From Coniochaeta sp. PMI_546 (Eukaryota; Ascomycota; Sordariomycetes; Coniochaetales; Coniochaetaceae), in NCBI GenBank assembly GCA_021432605.1, contig MU271151.1, forward strand, positions 62,001 through 126,000: 64,000 nucleotides of DNA, in the 5' to 3' direction. Of this stretch, positions 44,673 to 55,202 are shown piece after piece. The notes under the pieces are model-generated. The model did not search any database and was not told the DNA's origin. It saw only the letters and a list, made by a program, of their open reading frames with translations. A program made the translations under genes and the position numbers. The stretch's first letter is position 1. Every line of letters begins with the position of its first letter.

Positions 44673-46544
44673 ATGGGCTTAATAAGAGGACTGGCAGCTG
44701 TGATCGTGGCCGTCGGACTAGTCCAAGACGTGCTTGCTGGCACTTACACTCTCCCGGAATGGCTGCAGCCCTCAGGCGGCAGCCTTTCGCATTCCAGGGC
44801 AGCTTCCAACCTAACGGTAGATATTGGCTACGCTGTGTACCAGGGCGTCCGCAATAGTTCTTCAAAGCTCAACGTCTGGAAAGGGTGTGTGTTGCCTTGC
44901 CCTGATCCACCAAATTGAGAGATGAAGAATGAATCACTCATACGATCGCAGGATCCGATACGCAGCTCCTCCAGTTGGTGACCTGCGGTGGAAAGAGGCA
45001 GTCAAGCCCACCCTCAACAGGACAGCAACTCTAGCTGACACTTTTGGTCCCACGTGTCCCGGAGTCTTGCCCCCAGGCGCCCCCTTCTTCCCTGGAGGTA
45101 GCGAGGACTGCCTGTTCCTGAACGTCTGGGCGCCCGACAAGGCCAAGAACCTTCCTGTCCTTGTGTGGATTCATGGCGGAGGTTACGGCTATGGCGATGG
45201 GACTCAGGATATGACCGACTTCATTAATGATAATGAGAACTCGGTCGTGGTGGTTAGCATTCAGTATAGGGTAAGTCTATGGCCACGTCGGAACACCGTG
45301 CATATTACTGACATACTCTCTAGCTAGGTGCATTTGGCTTCCTCGCCTCAGACGATGTGAAGTCCAACGGAGTTGTGAATGCTGGAATCTTGGACCAAGC
45401 GTTTGCTCTCTCGTGGGTGCAGACATATATATCTTTCTTCGGCGGCGACCCTACTAGAGTGACCATCTCAGGAGAGTCAGCTGGCGGTGGCTCGGTCATG
45501 TACCATGCCATCGCAGCCAAGGGAACCTTGGGCACATTACTTTTCAAAAATGTCAGCTATGCCCTCCTTCACCTGTGATAGCATCTAATCTGGGGCCAGG
45601 CGATCGCATCCTCCCCCTACCTCGTCTCACAATACACATACAACGACACGGTTCCAACAAGCCGATACTACAACTTCGCCAGCGCAGCCGGCTGTCCGTC
45701 CTCAGGCGATGTCCTGTCCTGCCTCCGCTCGAAGAATACAAGCACGCTCCAAGCCGCGAACTACCAGGTCGGACAACTGGCCGCCTCAGGCATGTGGTAC
45801 TTCCTCCCCGTCACAGACGGGGCCTACATCGCCTCCCGACCATCAACCCAGCTCATATCCTCGAGTCCCGTCAACGGTCTCCGGCTACTAGTCGGCAACA
45901 ACGCCCACGAAGGCGACCTCTTCGTGCCAACCAACATAGCAACCGAAGCCGACCTCCTCTCCTGGCTGGCCGTCGAATTCGCAACGCTCCCAATCACAAC
46001 TCTGCAGTCGATCCTAGCCCACTACCCCTTGTCCGTCTCGCCCACCCACCAGGAGAGAGCGAACAACATCTACGCGGAGGCCCAGTTCGTCTGCCCTTCC
46101 TACTGGCTGGCCGACGCCTTCACCTCCCCCTCGGACTCCACAACCTTCGACATGCGCTCCAAGAAAGCCTGGCACTACCAGTACAGCGTCCCCTACGCCT
46201 CGCACGGGACGGATCTGGCCGCCATCTTCGGTCCTGCGGGAGCTAACCAGGCTCCGGGGGTAGTCCAGGCACTGCGGAGAGCTTGGGGCAGGTTCGTGAC
46301 GGACGACGACCCCGGTTTCGGGTTTCCGGTGTGGAGAACCGGTAAGGGAGCGGAGCAGGTCAACATTAATCAGACGGGTGGCACGCCTGTCGAGGTCACG
46401 TCTAGCTGGGGGGTTAATGTTACCGAGTATAGGGGCCCGGGTTTGAGGGCTGATATCACGGCTGTGGATGCGTATGCTTGGGAGGGGGGAAGGGGCGCGA
46501 GGTGTGAGTTTTGGAGGACATTGGCGGCGGAGATGATGCAGTAG
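44673..46544 (+). CDS. Secreted type-B carboxylesterase/lipase
   Basis: Alpha/beta-hydrolase of the carboxylesterase/cholinesterase family, about 567 aa in four exons: 44673-44884, 44952-45270, 45324-45551 and 45600-46544. Junctions restore WKGIRYAAPPVGDLRW, VSIQYRLGAFGFLA and LLFKNAIASSPYL, all family-typical. A signal peptide covers residues 1-22. The oxyanion-hole motif WIHGGGYGYG, nucleophile Ser229 in GESAGG, the acid in NNAHEGD and the His in YASHGTDLAAIFG are all in place, so the enzyme should be active. Cys pairs (SEDCLFLNVW) and many Asn-glycosylation sites fit secretion. The substrate is unknown; fungal relatives include lipases and mycotoxin or plant-ester hydrolases. Confidence 0.92.
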
Positions 46545-47011
46545 TAGATGAATGGACGAGAGGCAGGAAGGAGGGTTTGTATATGGGTTGAAGTCAATGT
46601 GTACATATGACGATGCAGACAGTACATAACACACCAGTCATAGATACAGCAACAGCGAACCAAATGCCCTTGACGTAAGCCCCTTTGCCTTGTATTCGAA
46701 GTTCGAATGTGTGATACAAGTAATGCATGAATACAAGTTCTCACCGGTAAGGTGGAGTCGTACAAAAACAGACGCGGAACATAAGAACGCTCAGGACCGT
46801 ACACCCCGTCCCTTCGGTGAGCCTCCCAACCTCGAATCGAAAAGCAAACCACAAGCGCTCCATATAAGAGAGCAATGACCTGTCCTGGTATCCCTTTCCA
46901 CGCCTATAATGAACGCCGTGCTATACCACCGCCCACAACAACGTCAGATCGGTCACTCAGAAAGCGAACCGAGCAACTCCTGTCTCCTCGGCCTTGGTCC
47001 TCTCATGTCAT
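46545..47011. other. Convergent intergenic region, esterase / reb1
   Basis: 467 bp between 3' ends, probably 3' UTRs. No gene or repeat recognised. Confidence 0.5.
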
Positions 47012-50000
47012 TCATTCCAGAGCGGGTATGCGCGCCGGGATGTCCTCCATATCGTCGTCACTGCTAGCCGCACCTTCGGCGGCAGTAGGTTGCTCGTCGA
47101 CCTGGGACACAACATTCGAACCACGCTTGGCTTTCTTCTTCTTCCGAGAGCCCGGTACCTCAGCCGTTCCGTTTGGGGTGCCCGCAGTGTCGGGCCGTGC
47201 CCTCTTGCGGCTAGGCTTCTTGACCGAGTCAGTCGCTGTTCGTGCATTGATGGCCGCGAAGCCGATCTTCTGCGGCGTGGAGTCCAGCGTCATCTCCCCG
47301 CTATACCTCTTCTTGGGCTTCTTCACACTGGGGGGTGCCTCCTCCTCCTTGGGTTTGGACTTCGACTTGCTCTTCTTGCGAGACTTGGGACTAGCGGTTT
47401 CCTGCTCCGGCTTATGATCCTCACTGGCGGGCTGTCCATTATTGGCCACATTTAGACCCAAGTCGACGCTTCCTCCTCGGTGACCGTGGCCGTGGCCGGC
47501 GTCGTTGGAGAGATCGAGGCTGACTTCGTCACCATCGCGCACTGGGCTGTCGCCGCCATTCTGAACCTGCTTCCCTGACGTGGTCTCAGGAGCCGGTGAC
47601 GTCCCGTTATAGTTCGCCCGGCTGGAGTCACCATCGTCGGCTCGGTCACCTTCTTCGGAGTCAGAATCGTGGACAAATTCGTCCGAGACGATTCGTGACT
47701 GAGTTGCACTCGATCTTTGTTTCCGTTTGCCTTTCCCAGGTTTGGGCTTTCCCGGGCCCCGCTTGCGCAGAGGTGGCATGTCCGCCAGGAGTTCCTCTTC
47801 CTCAGCATCGTCGAAGGCCTCGTCTCCAGGAATGGCAAAGGTGCCGCCATCGCCTTGATACATGGTAATGAGTTCCTTGGCGCACTCTTGCACACTCTTC
47901 TTCTCCTGGTCAGGGACGAGTCGCCGCAAGCGGCTCCACAGAAGCATACCTGTATAGCGGTGATACTTCTTCCTCTGGCTCTCGAGAACTGGCTTCCAGT
48001 TGATGCGACTGTCTACCTTGGCTCCGCCATCTATCGTCGTAATGGCCAGTACGATATGATACATATCTGCGTGAGACATGAGACTGATTTCGTGTCGAGC
48101 CTTCTTCAGGCGCCACCGCTGGTCCGGCTCTAGCTTCCCGGCCAGTATCGTCGAATTGATCTTGTTACCCTCGCGCATTCGACGCCACTTCTCCTGACAC
48201 TGGAGCCGGCTGCGAGCGTGCTTCATCCTCTCGGCAACGACATTCCAGTCAACGAGTTCCTCGTTCGTCTTCCCCGTCTTGAACATATCGCTATCCGGGT
48301 TCCTTTCCCGCTCTGCCTGGAAAATGCCCAGGACCTCGGCGACGATGTCCAGGAACTCCCTCTCCTCTTCTTCGGACCACTGATGCTTCCTCTGGTTCTC
48401 GCCGGCGACGAGGTAATTTCTCCAACGATCCCGGACATCTTTTTGATGTCGGTTGATGAGCTGACCGATAACACTCCACTTGGTCCCATGGTGCCTCACC
48501 ATCTCTCGCAGCTCTTCATCCTGCTCCGGTGTCCACGTGCCACGAGCAACAAAGTTGTGAAACTTCTGGCGACACCAGTTGAGCAGTTTTTGCCGCTCTC
48601 GAGTTGGGCAGGCGTCCAGAACCCGTGACCAGAGCTCTTCGTGAAGGGTATTGTCCCTGAGGGTGGGATCTTTCGGGTTTTGTTGCACCATGGCGTTGAC
48701 CTCCTGCTGTGTCAAATCATGGTATACACGGAAAGCTTCTACCGCACCCTCAACCTGCTGAACTTCGGTCTTCGTCAAAGCGCCCGTTAGTAAGCCCGTT
48801 GAGCTCCTTATAGCCGTCTCGGGCGCCTTCTTGCGTCCTGGGGGATTTTTCGGAGCATTTGGGTCTTTCGGAGCTCTGGGCGCCTTTGCGGGGCCTAGAA
48901 GACTTGACCGTTGTCGTTTGATTGACCCGGTCTCGGCTTCAGGAACATCGACAGGAAGCCTCCTCTTGGCTTTTGACTTTGTTGACTTGGGTGTCGCCGC
49001 CACCTCATTAGACGGCAGTTCTGCGAAACCCTGGGCAGTCTCCTTCTCATTCCTCTCGAAGTAGGAGGGCTTGGGTTGTCGCGTGTAGGTACGAGACCCT
49101 CTAGGGGTGGTGTGTGATGGACTCGTCTCGACATGGGATGTTTGCGAAGCCGGTAGCTGTGTTGTGGACGGCCTCTTGTCGCTAGGACCAGACATACCGG
49201 CACGTGAGATGCCAGCTTCAACTTCATGGTCATCAGAATTTATAACCAAAGACTCATCCACAAGCAGATTGCTGATATCCGGCCGAGTTGAACCAGATCC
49301 TTCGCCGGATTCGACCCGTGCTTCGGCTTCGAAATCTGGTGCAGCGTCCGGAGCAGCTGCTTCGACGGCATCTCTCGAACTGTCAAGCATAAATTGTAGA
49401 GCCATCCGCGACTCTTTTGCTGCCGCTCTAGCTCGCGCGCCGCTCCGTCGACTACTTCCGCGGCCGATTTTGCTACTAGCGGCTGAATGACTCCGGACTT
49501 CATTATCATTACTAGTGGCGTTATCGAACAAGTCTTCTCGTTGCTCGTTATCCTCAGCGCTCGGTTGCTTGGAATTAGTCTGATTGTCATCCAATGCGGG
49601 CTGAGGCTGCGACGAGGCCATGGCCATAAGAGCATCGTCTTCCATTGTGGACAGGAAATCGACAGGCTGTGTTTCATGCTCCGTGGCGTAAATAGCTTGG
49701 AGCGGAGGACTTGAGGCTGTCTCCTCTTGAATCACCTCATCTTGGCGATCACGGTCCGGTAAGTCCTCTGAGTGGTCTAAGGGAGATACCCTTCTGTCCT
49801 TGGAAGAAACTCTATCGACGCTGCCGTCCAGCCTGGGGTCGAAAGCATCAAGGTCCATCGCGTCACCGTTAGCTGCTAAAGGAATAGGATTTGGTTCCTC
49901 ATCCTGAATCTGGGCTTCCGACCGGGCATCCGATAGAGGCGCTGGAGTCTGTTGGTGTGAGAGCGCATGAGCCAGGGAGACTGATGCGGTCAGCGCAGGT

Positions 50001-50986
50001 GCGAGGCGAGACCTTCGCTCTTGGCGCGTAACCGAAGGCGAGATGTTATCTTCACCCGGCTCATAGTCCTCGGGTTCCCTAGACCGCCGTAGGAAGTCGT
50101 TTGGCGCAACAACCGGGTCTGGTCCATGAGGATTGGGTATTCCTGAAGACGCGCCACCCTGCGTACTTTCGACGACATCCGCTCTTGAATCTTCATTGAC
50201 GGCGTCCTCAATGATCAATCCATCATTTTCAGAGGCTGTGGGGACCGGGGTTCTCTTTCTAAACTTTCGGCTGCTGCCGTCGTCATCATGGAGAGGCTTT
50301 CGTCTCCGCGAAGGTCTGTCGCTCGAAGGTATGACAACCTCGTCGTCCGATCCAGCAATTGGGTCCTCATTCAGGTCGAGGCGCAGTCCGTTGGTCTTGT
50401 CGCTTTTGGCCTTCTTTTTTTTCTTGCGCGAGTTGGGTGATTCGAACGAAGGTGCCGGAGCCTCTCCGTGGAGGTCAGTAGCCTGTAAGTCGATGATTTC
50501 CTCGGGAGGTATCGACACGTCTGGGACCGCTGCGAGATGTTCGGTAGCTTCCAAAGATTCTATTGTGGGAGTCTGCTGATCTTCGCTCTGCTCGAAGGTC
50601 TGAGCCTTGGCCTTCCTGCGCCTCTTCTTCTTGCTCTTCGGTATTTCTGGGCTTTCTGGCTCGGATTTGAGGTTGCGCGCGACTTCGTCGTGATCATCAG
50701 TCGCTGCATTGTAGATTTCCGGCTCGACGCGTGGCCCATGGTAATTATTTGTGTCTGATGACCTGCGCGTGTTGGACTTGCGTGCTTTCTTGGACCTTTT
50801 GGCTGGCTGAGAGAATGTAGGTACATCATCGACACGTTGGGAGTAGTCGACGTGGAAATCGGCAGCGGCAGATGAGTCAAGCCTCGGCAGACCATCGTAG
50901 CCATCATCTTCACCAGGCAATGGCGAGGCTGCGCGGCTGCCGTAATCGCCGGCGTCCTCCACCTGCGAACTGGCGTTGTTGCCCAT
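47012..50986 (-). CDS. reb1: Reb1-like Myb DNA-binding protein
   Basis: Member of the Reb1/TTF-I family, which binds rDNA terminator or enhancer sites and Pol II promoters. Single exon, 1324 aa. About 750 residues of acidic, Ser-rich, disordered sequence precede the DNA-binding part. The Myb/SANT repeats begin near residue 815 (GTWTPEQDEELREMVRHHG), continue with HQWSEEEEREFLDIVAEVLG and a split repeat (DWNVVAERMKHARSRLQCQ), then INWKPVLESQ to about 1000. The C-terminus is Lys-rich with several KKKKAKR-type nuclear signals. The start reads MGNNASS, which fits the N-myristoylation consensus and is surprising for a nuclear factor. It is the longest single open frame in the region. Confidence 0.88.
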   Translation of the reverse strand: MGNNASSQVEDAGDYGSRAASPLPGEDDGYDGLPRLDSSAAADFHVDYSQRVDDVPTFSQPAKRSKKARKSNTRRSSDTNNYHGPRVEPEIYNAATDDHDEVARNLKSEPESPEIPKSKKKRRRKAKAQTFEQSEDQQTPTIESLEATEHLAAVPDVSIPPEEIIDLQATDLHGEAPAPSFESPNSRKKKKKAKSDKTNGLRLDLNEDPIAGSDDEVVIPSSDRPSRRRKPLHDDDGSSRKFRKRTPVPTASENDGLIIEDAVNEDSRADVVESTQGGASSGIPNPHGPDPVVAPNDFLRRSREPEDYEPGEDNISPSVTRQERRSRLAPALTASVSLAHALSHQQTPAPLSDARSEAQIQDEEPNPIPLAANGDAMDLDAFDPRLDGSVDRVSSKDRRVSPLDHSEDLPDRDRQDEVIQEETASSPPLQAIYATEHETQPVDFLSTMEDDALMAMASSQPQPALDDNQTNSKQPSAEDNEQREDLFDNATSNDNEVRSHSAASSKIGRGSSRRSGARARAAAKESRMALQFMLDSSRDAVEAAAPDAAPDFEAEARVESGEGSGSTRPDISNLLVDESLVINSDDHEVEAGISRAGMSGPSDKRPSTTQLPASQTSHVETSPSHTTPRGSRTYTRQPKPSYFERNEKETAQGFAELPSNEVAATPKSTKSKAKRRLPVDVPEAETGSIKRQRSSLLGPAKAPRAPKDPNAPKNPPGRKKAPETAIRSSTGLLTGALTKTEVQQVEGAVEAFRVYHDLTQQEVNAMVQQNPKDPTLRDNTLHEELWSRVLDACPTRERQKLLNWCRQKFHNFVARGTWTPEQDEELREMVRHHGTKWSVIGQLINRHQKDVRDRWRNYLVAGENQRKHQWSEEEEREFLDIVAEVLGIFQAERERNPDSDMFKTGKTNEELVDWNVVAERMKHARSRLQCQEKWRRMREGNKINSTILAGKLEPDQRWRLKKARHEISLMSHADMYHIVLAITTIDGGAKVDSRINWKPVLESQRKKYHRYTGMLLWSRLRRLVPDQEKKSVQECAKELITMYQGDGGTFAIPGDEAFDDAEEEELLADMPPLRKRGPGKPKPGKGKRKQRSSATQSRIVSDEFVHDSDSEEGDRADDGDSSRANYNGTSPAPETTSGKQVQNGGDSPVRDGDEVSLDLSNDAGHGHGHRGGSVDLGLNVANNGQPASEDHKPEQETASPKSRKKSKSKSKPKEEEAPPSVKKPKKRYSGEMTLDSTPQKIGFAAINARTATDSVKKPSRKRARPDTAGTPNGTAEVPGSRKKKKAKRGSNVVSQVDEQPTAAEGAASSDDDMEDIPARIPALE

Positions 50987-52494
50987 AATGCGACTCGATC
51001 ACGGTGGGAGGTGGCTGGGGACGGCCAGACAGCGCAAAGGAAGCTCTTCCAGAGCGACTAATGTGATGGCCTTGCGCGATTGAAGGTTCGGATGGCAGAG
51101 GATTTCAAGGCCATTCATCAGTCGCGCCCTGGTTTACAGGCGAGGTAGGCTTGTGGAGATGGCAGCTGAGATGGATGGCAGGCGGCTGAGATGGTCCAGG
51201 GTGAGAGACGCGACGTCGAGAATAATTGTGGGCACGCGAGGAAGTTTAATTTTCTGATTAGGACAGCTCGAGCCGAGCTCTAGTCTAAGGTAGGTATCGA
51301 CGATCATAGCTCCCGTCTCCAATTCCCTTATCTCTTATCAGCTTTACATCGAAGAGTCCACCCTGGTCCTGGTGGTGTCCCATTGGAATTCTCTGTTCTA
51401 TTCAATCAATCCGCTTGTCTTCGAGATACCACAGTATATATCATGCAGTAAACACATAGGCTTGTCCCGATCCAACGAGCTAAGCTGCTGATCAGCTAGC
51501 GGCTATCTTCCTTCCAAGCATGTTACCATGAAGCGCGCAGAACTTCTTTTTAGGGCCCGTTCAATGCCTGCTCTTTCGTCAATCTGCAACCGCGGCACAG
51601 ATACCTTGCAATGGGTAAATCCAGAGGTAAAGTCTTGTTGTTCAGGTCATCTTGGCATCCAACTATGTAATCATCTATTCACATCAAAGATGAGTATCTT
51701 TGACGGACCACAGCGATGTGGAGGATGCGCCAATTTGTCTCGAGAAACCAGATATCGCTCGCACAGGGCCGGCAAAGAGCCATTGCCGCAGACCAAGTAG
51801 TGAATAGGACGAGCCTCTGCTGTTGCAAAGTAGCCATAAAGCACCACTCCAGAGAACCACTCCAGAGCACCACTCCAGAGCGATGGCGAATACAGGAGTT
51901 GCTTCGAGATACACGGTCCTGCACATCCGGCTTCTCCGGACCTTCGTTCCTTCCCAGTCTGTTCGTCTAGAAGAGCTGACCTTCGCTTTGTCTTCCACAC
52001 ACCTACGTGTCATCTGCCCTCACTTTCTCCGAGACTTGATCGCTTCGTTCTTCCCATACCCCTTTGTCTTCTCACTCTTCATTGTTGACGAGCCTGAGGT
52101 CACATCAGTCTACGTTCCTTGGAAGAGGTAGATCAGTGCAAGAGAGGTTTGCCATTGAAGGAGAGCATCCCGGTCTGTGAGTAAGGTGGTTTCCTGAGTA
52201 CATGCAGATCTGCGACGCCACCTCGACGAGCAGAACCACAACCCCCCCAGAACTGGCCCGTGAAGCCGTCAGTCACGGTTGTAGCCGACTTGCAAACAAA
52301 CTCATGATTGCAACACTCGTCCACACTTCATTTGACCTCTGGGGGCCAAGGTCGCCATCGAAGATCGAGAACTCTGGGCCGCGGTCATCACTGTGAACCA
52401 TTTTCAGTACATGAACGCTTTCAAGATGAGTTGCAGAAGGGAAAACATACCGGCGATCCACAAGACCACCGCCAGACGCACACACGCGAACCCT
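50987..52494. other. Intergenic region upstream of reb1
   Basis: 1.5 kb between the reb1 start and the 3' end of the next minus-strand gene. It holds a 13-nt tandem repeat at 51842-51880; no gene supported. Confidence 0.5.
51842..51880. repeat. Tandem 13-nt repeat, three copies
   Basis: Three head-to-tail copies of a 13-mer, (C/A)ACCACTCCAGAG, with one base differing in the middle copy. It is a minisatellite-like tract, too short for a CRISPR or centromeric array. Confidence 0.85.
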
Positions 52495-53292
52495 TCACTC
52501 CGGAGGCGGGCCAAACAACCAGCCATCCGGCACCTTCGGCCGCTTTGGCTTCTTGTCACGACCAAAGAGACGTCTTGCCAGGCTGCCCTCCCAATTCTTG
52601 CCGTCGGCCCCGCCGCGGGCTCCAGGTTCCTGCCCCGTGGTCTCCTTGACATTGCGGCCGGGCAGGCGCCATGTGCGACTGAAGGCCGTTGTCTTGTTCC
52701 ACTGTTCGCGCATAGTGTGCATGCTCAGGTGTCGCCGGAGCGACGAAGCCAGTTTGCTGGCTGTGCTGGTGGTCATGGCCTTGCCATCGTCGTCGATGGT
52801 CTTGGTGTCTTTCTCTGGTCTGTCGGTGGTCTTGGGCAGCTCACCAGCAGAGGTACCAATCTCCGCGCTTAGGTCGGAAGCGCTCTCTAGGAACGTGTAC
52901 AGCCGGTCAGGGGAGGAGTGCGGCAAGAACTCGTTGGGCACACCAGGCATGGGAGGCTCGTTGTCTGGGTATTCCAGCTCCTCGTCGTCTTCTTGGTCTT
53001 CATTCTCCTCTGCTTTTTTTGCCACGAGTCAGTGCTGGTCTTCCATAGTGAAAGTCGAAGATTCGTTCAATGAGGAATTGCACGAAGAACAGATGACTCG
53101 AAACATACCTTGGTCATCGTGGATAATGGACAGTCTGGGTGTGAAAACCCTCTTCTCATACTTCGGCGCCATATCTCTCTCAAGGCGTCGTGGGCCAGTC
53201 ATATCGGCTGTGAGCTCGCGCTCTTTTTGGGTGTGCCTCGTTGGCCTTTGTGGAAGGGTGGTATCTCCCGAGCTTTTGCGCATGCTGGCCAT
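52495..53292 (-). CDS. Hypothetical protein, charged and disordered
   Basis: Two-exon gene on the minus strand, 53292-53109 and 53009-52495, about 232 aa. The 99-nt intron has donor GTATGT, a CACTGACTC branch site and a GCAG acceptor. I do not recognise the family. The N-terminus is basic (KSSGDTTLPQRPTRHTQKER) and ends with PRLSIIHDD. An acidic patch (DQEDDEELEYPDNEPPMPG) is followed by LPHSSPDRLYTFLESASDL, which may be an amphipathic helix. A basic region with RRLFGRDKKPKRPKV precedes the C-terminal PDGWLFGPPPE. No signal peptide or membrane helix. The good splice signals and sustained frame support a real gene. Confidence 0.7.
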
Positions 53293-55202
53293 GATGATAC
53301 GAAGCGGTAGGAAGATTGAAAGCCACGAAGGTCAACAGATGAGCAGATAGGAAGGTTGGAAGGTTGGAAGGTGAAGTGGGAGTAGAGCAGCGCAGGAAGT
53401 TTGAAGTCAAGGTTCTTCAAGAGGAGAGAGTGGTGATGTGAAGAACAGTCAGTCGAGTGAGGGCAGCGAAAAAGGAAAGGAAGAGATGGGCAATTGGGGT
53501 GCGTGAGTGGTCTGTTTACTTAGCGCGACGAAGCCGTCACGGTCTTCGTACCTGTACACATCAAGGGTTCCCTCAAAAGCCTGAAGGGCGGGTTTATTGG
53601 GCGGGTTTATCGGTCATCTCGTACCCATCCGTCACCGTTCTCGCGGACCGACCATTGGAGAGAGATTTGTCCCATGAAGTGAAGGTCCCGCACAAAAGCA
53701 GAAATATCTCCTCGGGGTCAAAACCAGCTAGCACATTTGTTCGTCCTGAAAGACATTCGATTGTTCTATCTCAGCATTTCCTAGCTTGATGAAGAAGTGG
53801 GTAGCTTTGGATGAAGCAGTTCAGTTCGCGACTCTATATAGGGGAGAAAGGATGTCGGGGTTGACATTGTAAGTCAGAAAAATGAAGCAAATCTATGGTA
53901 GCTTTATATGAGGAAAAAAGCATTACTGGTAAAAGGTCATCTGTTTGCTTTATCATTGGAAGCAAGCACCATCGTCATGCTTGGTGTTGTCCAACAATCA
54001 TCACTTACATACATGGCAACACTCAGGGGTTGTTAAGATGACAGCTGGACGTCGGCCCGACGGTTGACGGCAGGGGCTCCCCAGCACTGAAGTGGCTTGG
54101 CAAGACGCGTCAAGACGTTGGTGAACACCGAGACATCGGCTGTCAACGTGATCTTCGTAATAACCTCACCTTGGGGTCTATTTTCAGGCATTTACAACAG
54201 GATTTCTCATTGAGATTACGCAGCTGATGTTTCCCATATCTATGTTGTTCTTCCCAATCGTGTTTGTCGGGCGTAGATGATGGCAGCATCGGACCCGAAA
54301 TGAACGCGAAACGGTTTGTGTGGCGCATCTCAGCCACACGAACACCATCTCCTGCAGTTCGTCATCATCACCAGCTCCGCCAGACTAGAAATGCGGTATT
54401 CTTCGTGAACAAAAGGCCATTCTCAAACCAGAGCTGCCGCCAGTCAGGTACGTTTAATGCATTTCGCTTTGTCAGGGCGATTCTGCCACAATACAGCTAA
54501 GAAAGGTGTTCATATTCCACTCGATGTACCAAGCGCAAGTGATTGTCAGTGCAGTCACTGTCGTTGCCGGTCCAACATAGGTACGCCTCCGCCCTGATGT
54601 TGAGGATATGATTATCATAATCATGGCAGTGAGTGCATTGAGACATGTGTCACTCGAGTGAGATGACCCGTGAGCGCTGAGTGTTGTGTCAAATGCACTT
54701 GTTCGGAGAACAAATGGCATGGACGGGCCAGAGGGCCGGAGGGCAGTGGTCCTTGATACAAAACATCCGAGGCTATATGCCGAAGGGAGATTTGTCCGGG
54801 TATCCTGTGTAATTGAGGCTTATATGAGAAGGTCACCATGTCGGCTCTGGTAAGACGGAACCTCGACTCAAGCAAGCCAGACGGCGACCTTCTGGAGCTA
54901 CCTTTCCTCCATCGAAGCTGAGGGCTATCACAGCTGTGGCAGGCTCACTTAACTCGCTCTTGTCACATTTGCCGACATGGCAGAGGCAAAGGCTGCGTTG
55001 TTTCATTTCTGATCGTAACGCTTTGTACCTTGAATCGTTCTTTAGGCGGTCTCTGAATGCATGATGGCCAGCGAGGCACTAACAACCAGTAGCTCAGGAA
55101 ACAATCAAAACGCAACATCCAACAACATCAGACTCAACTCTCAAGCCCCATTCCCCACCACCACACCAAGATGGCGGCCCCAAGGAAACCCTCCTCATCA
55201 AG
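53293..55202. other. Divergent intergenic region
   Basis: 1.9 kb between the hypothetical gene and the ATPase gene. No gene or structured repeat recognised. An upstream exon of the ATPase gene may lie near its 3' end. Confidence 0.45.
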
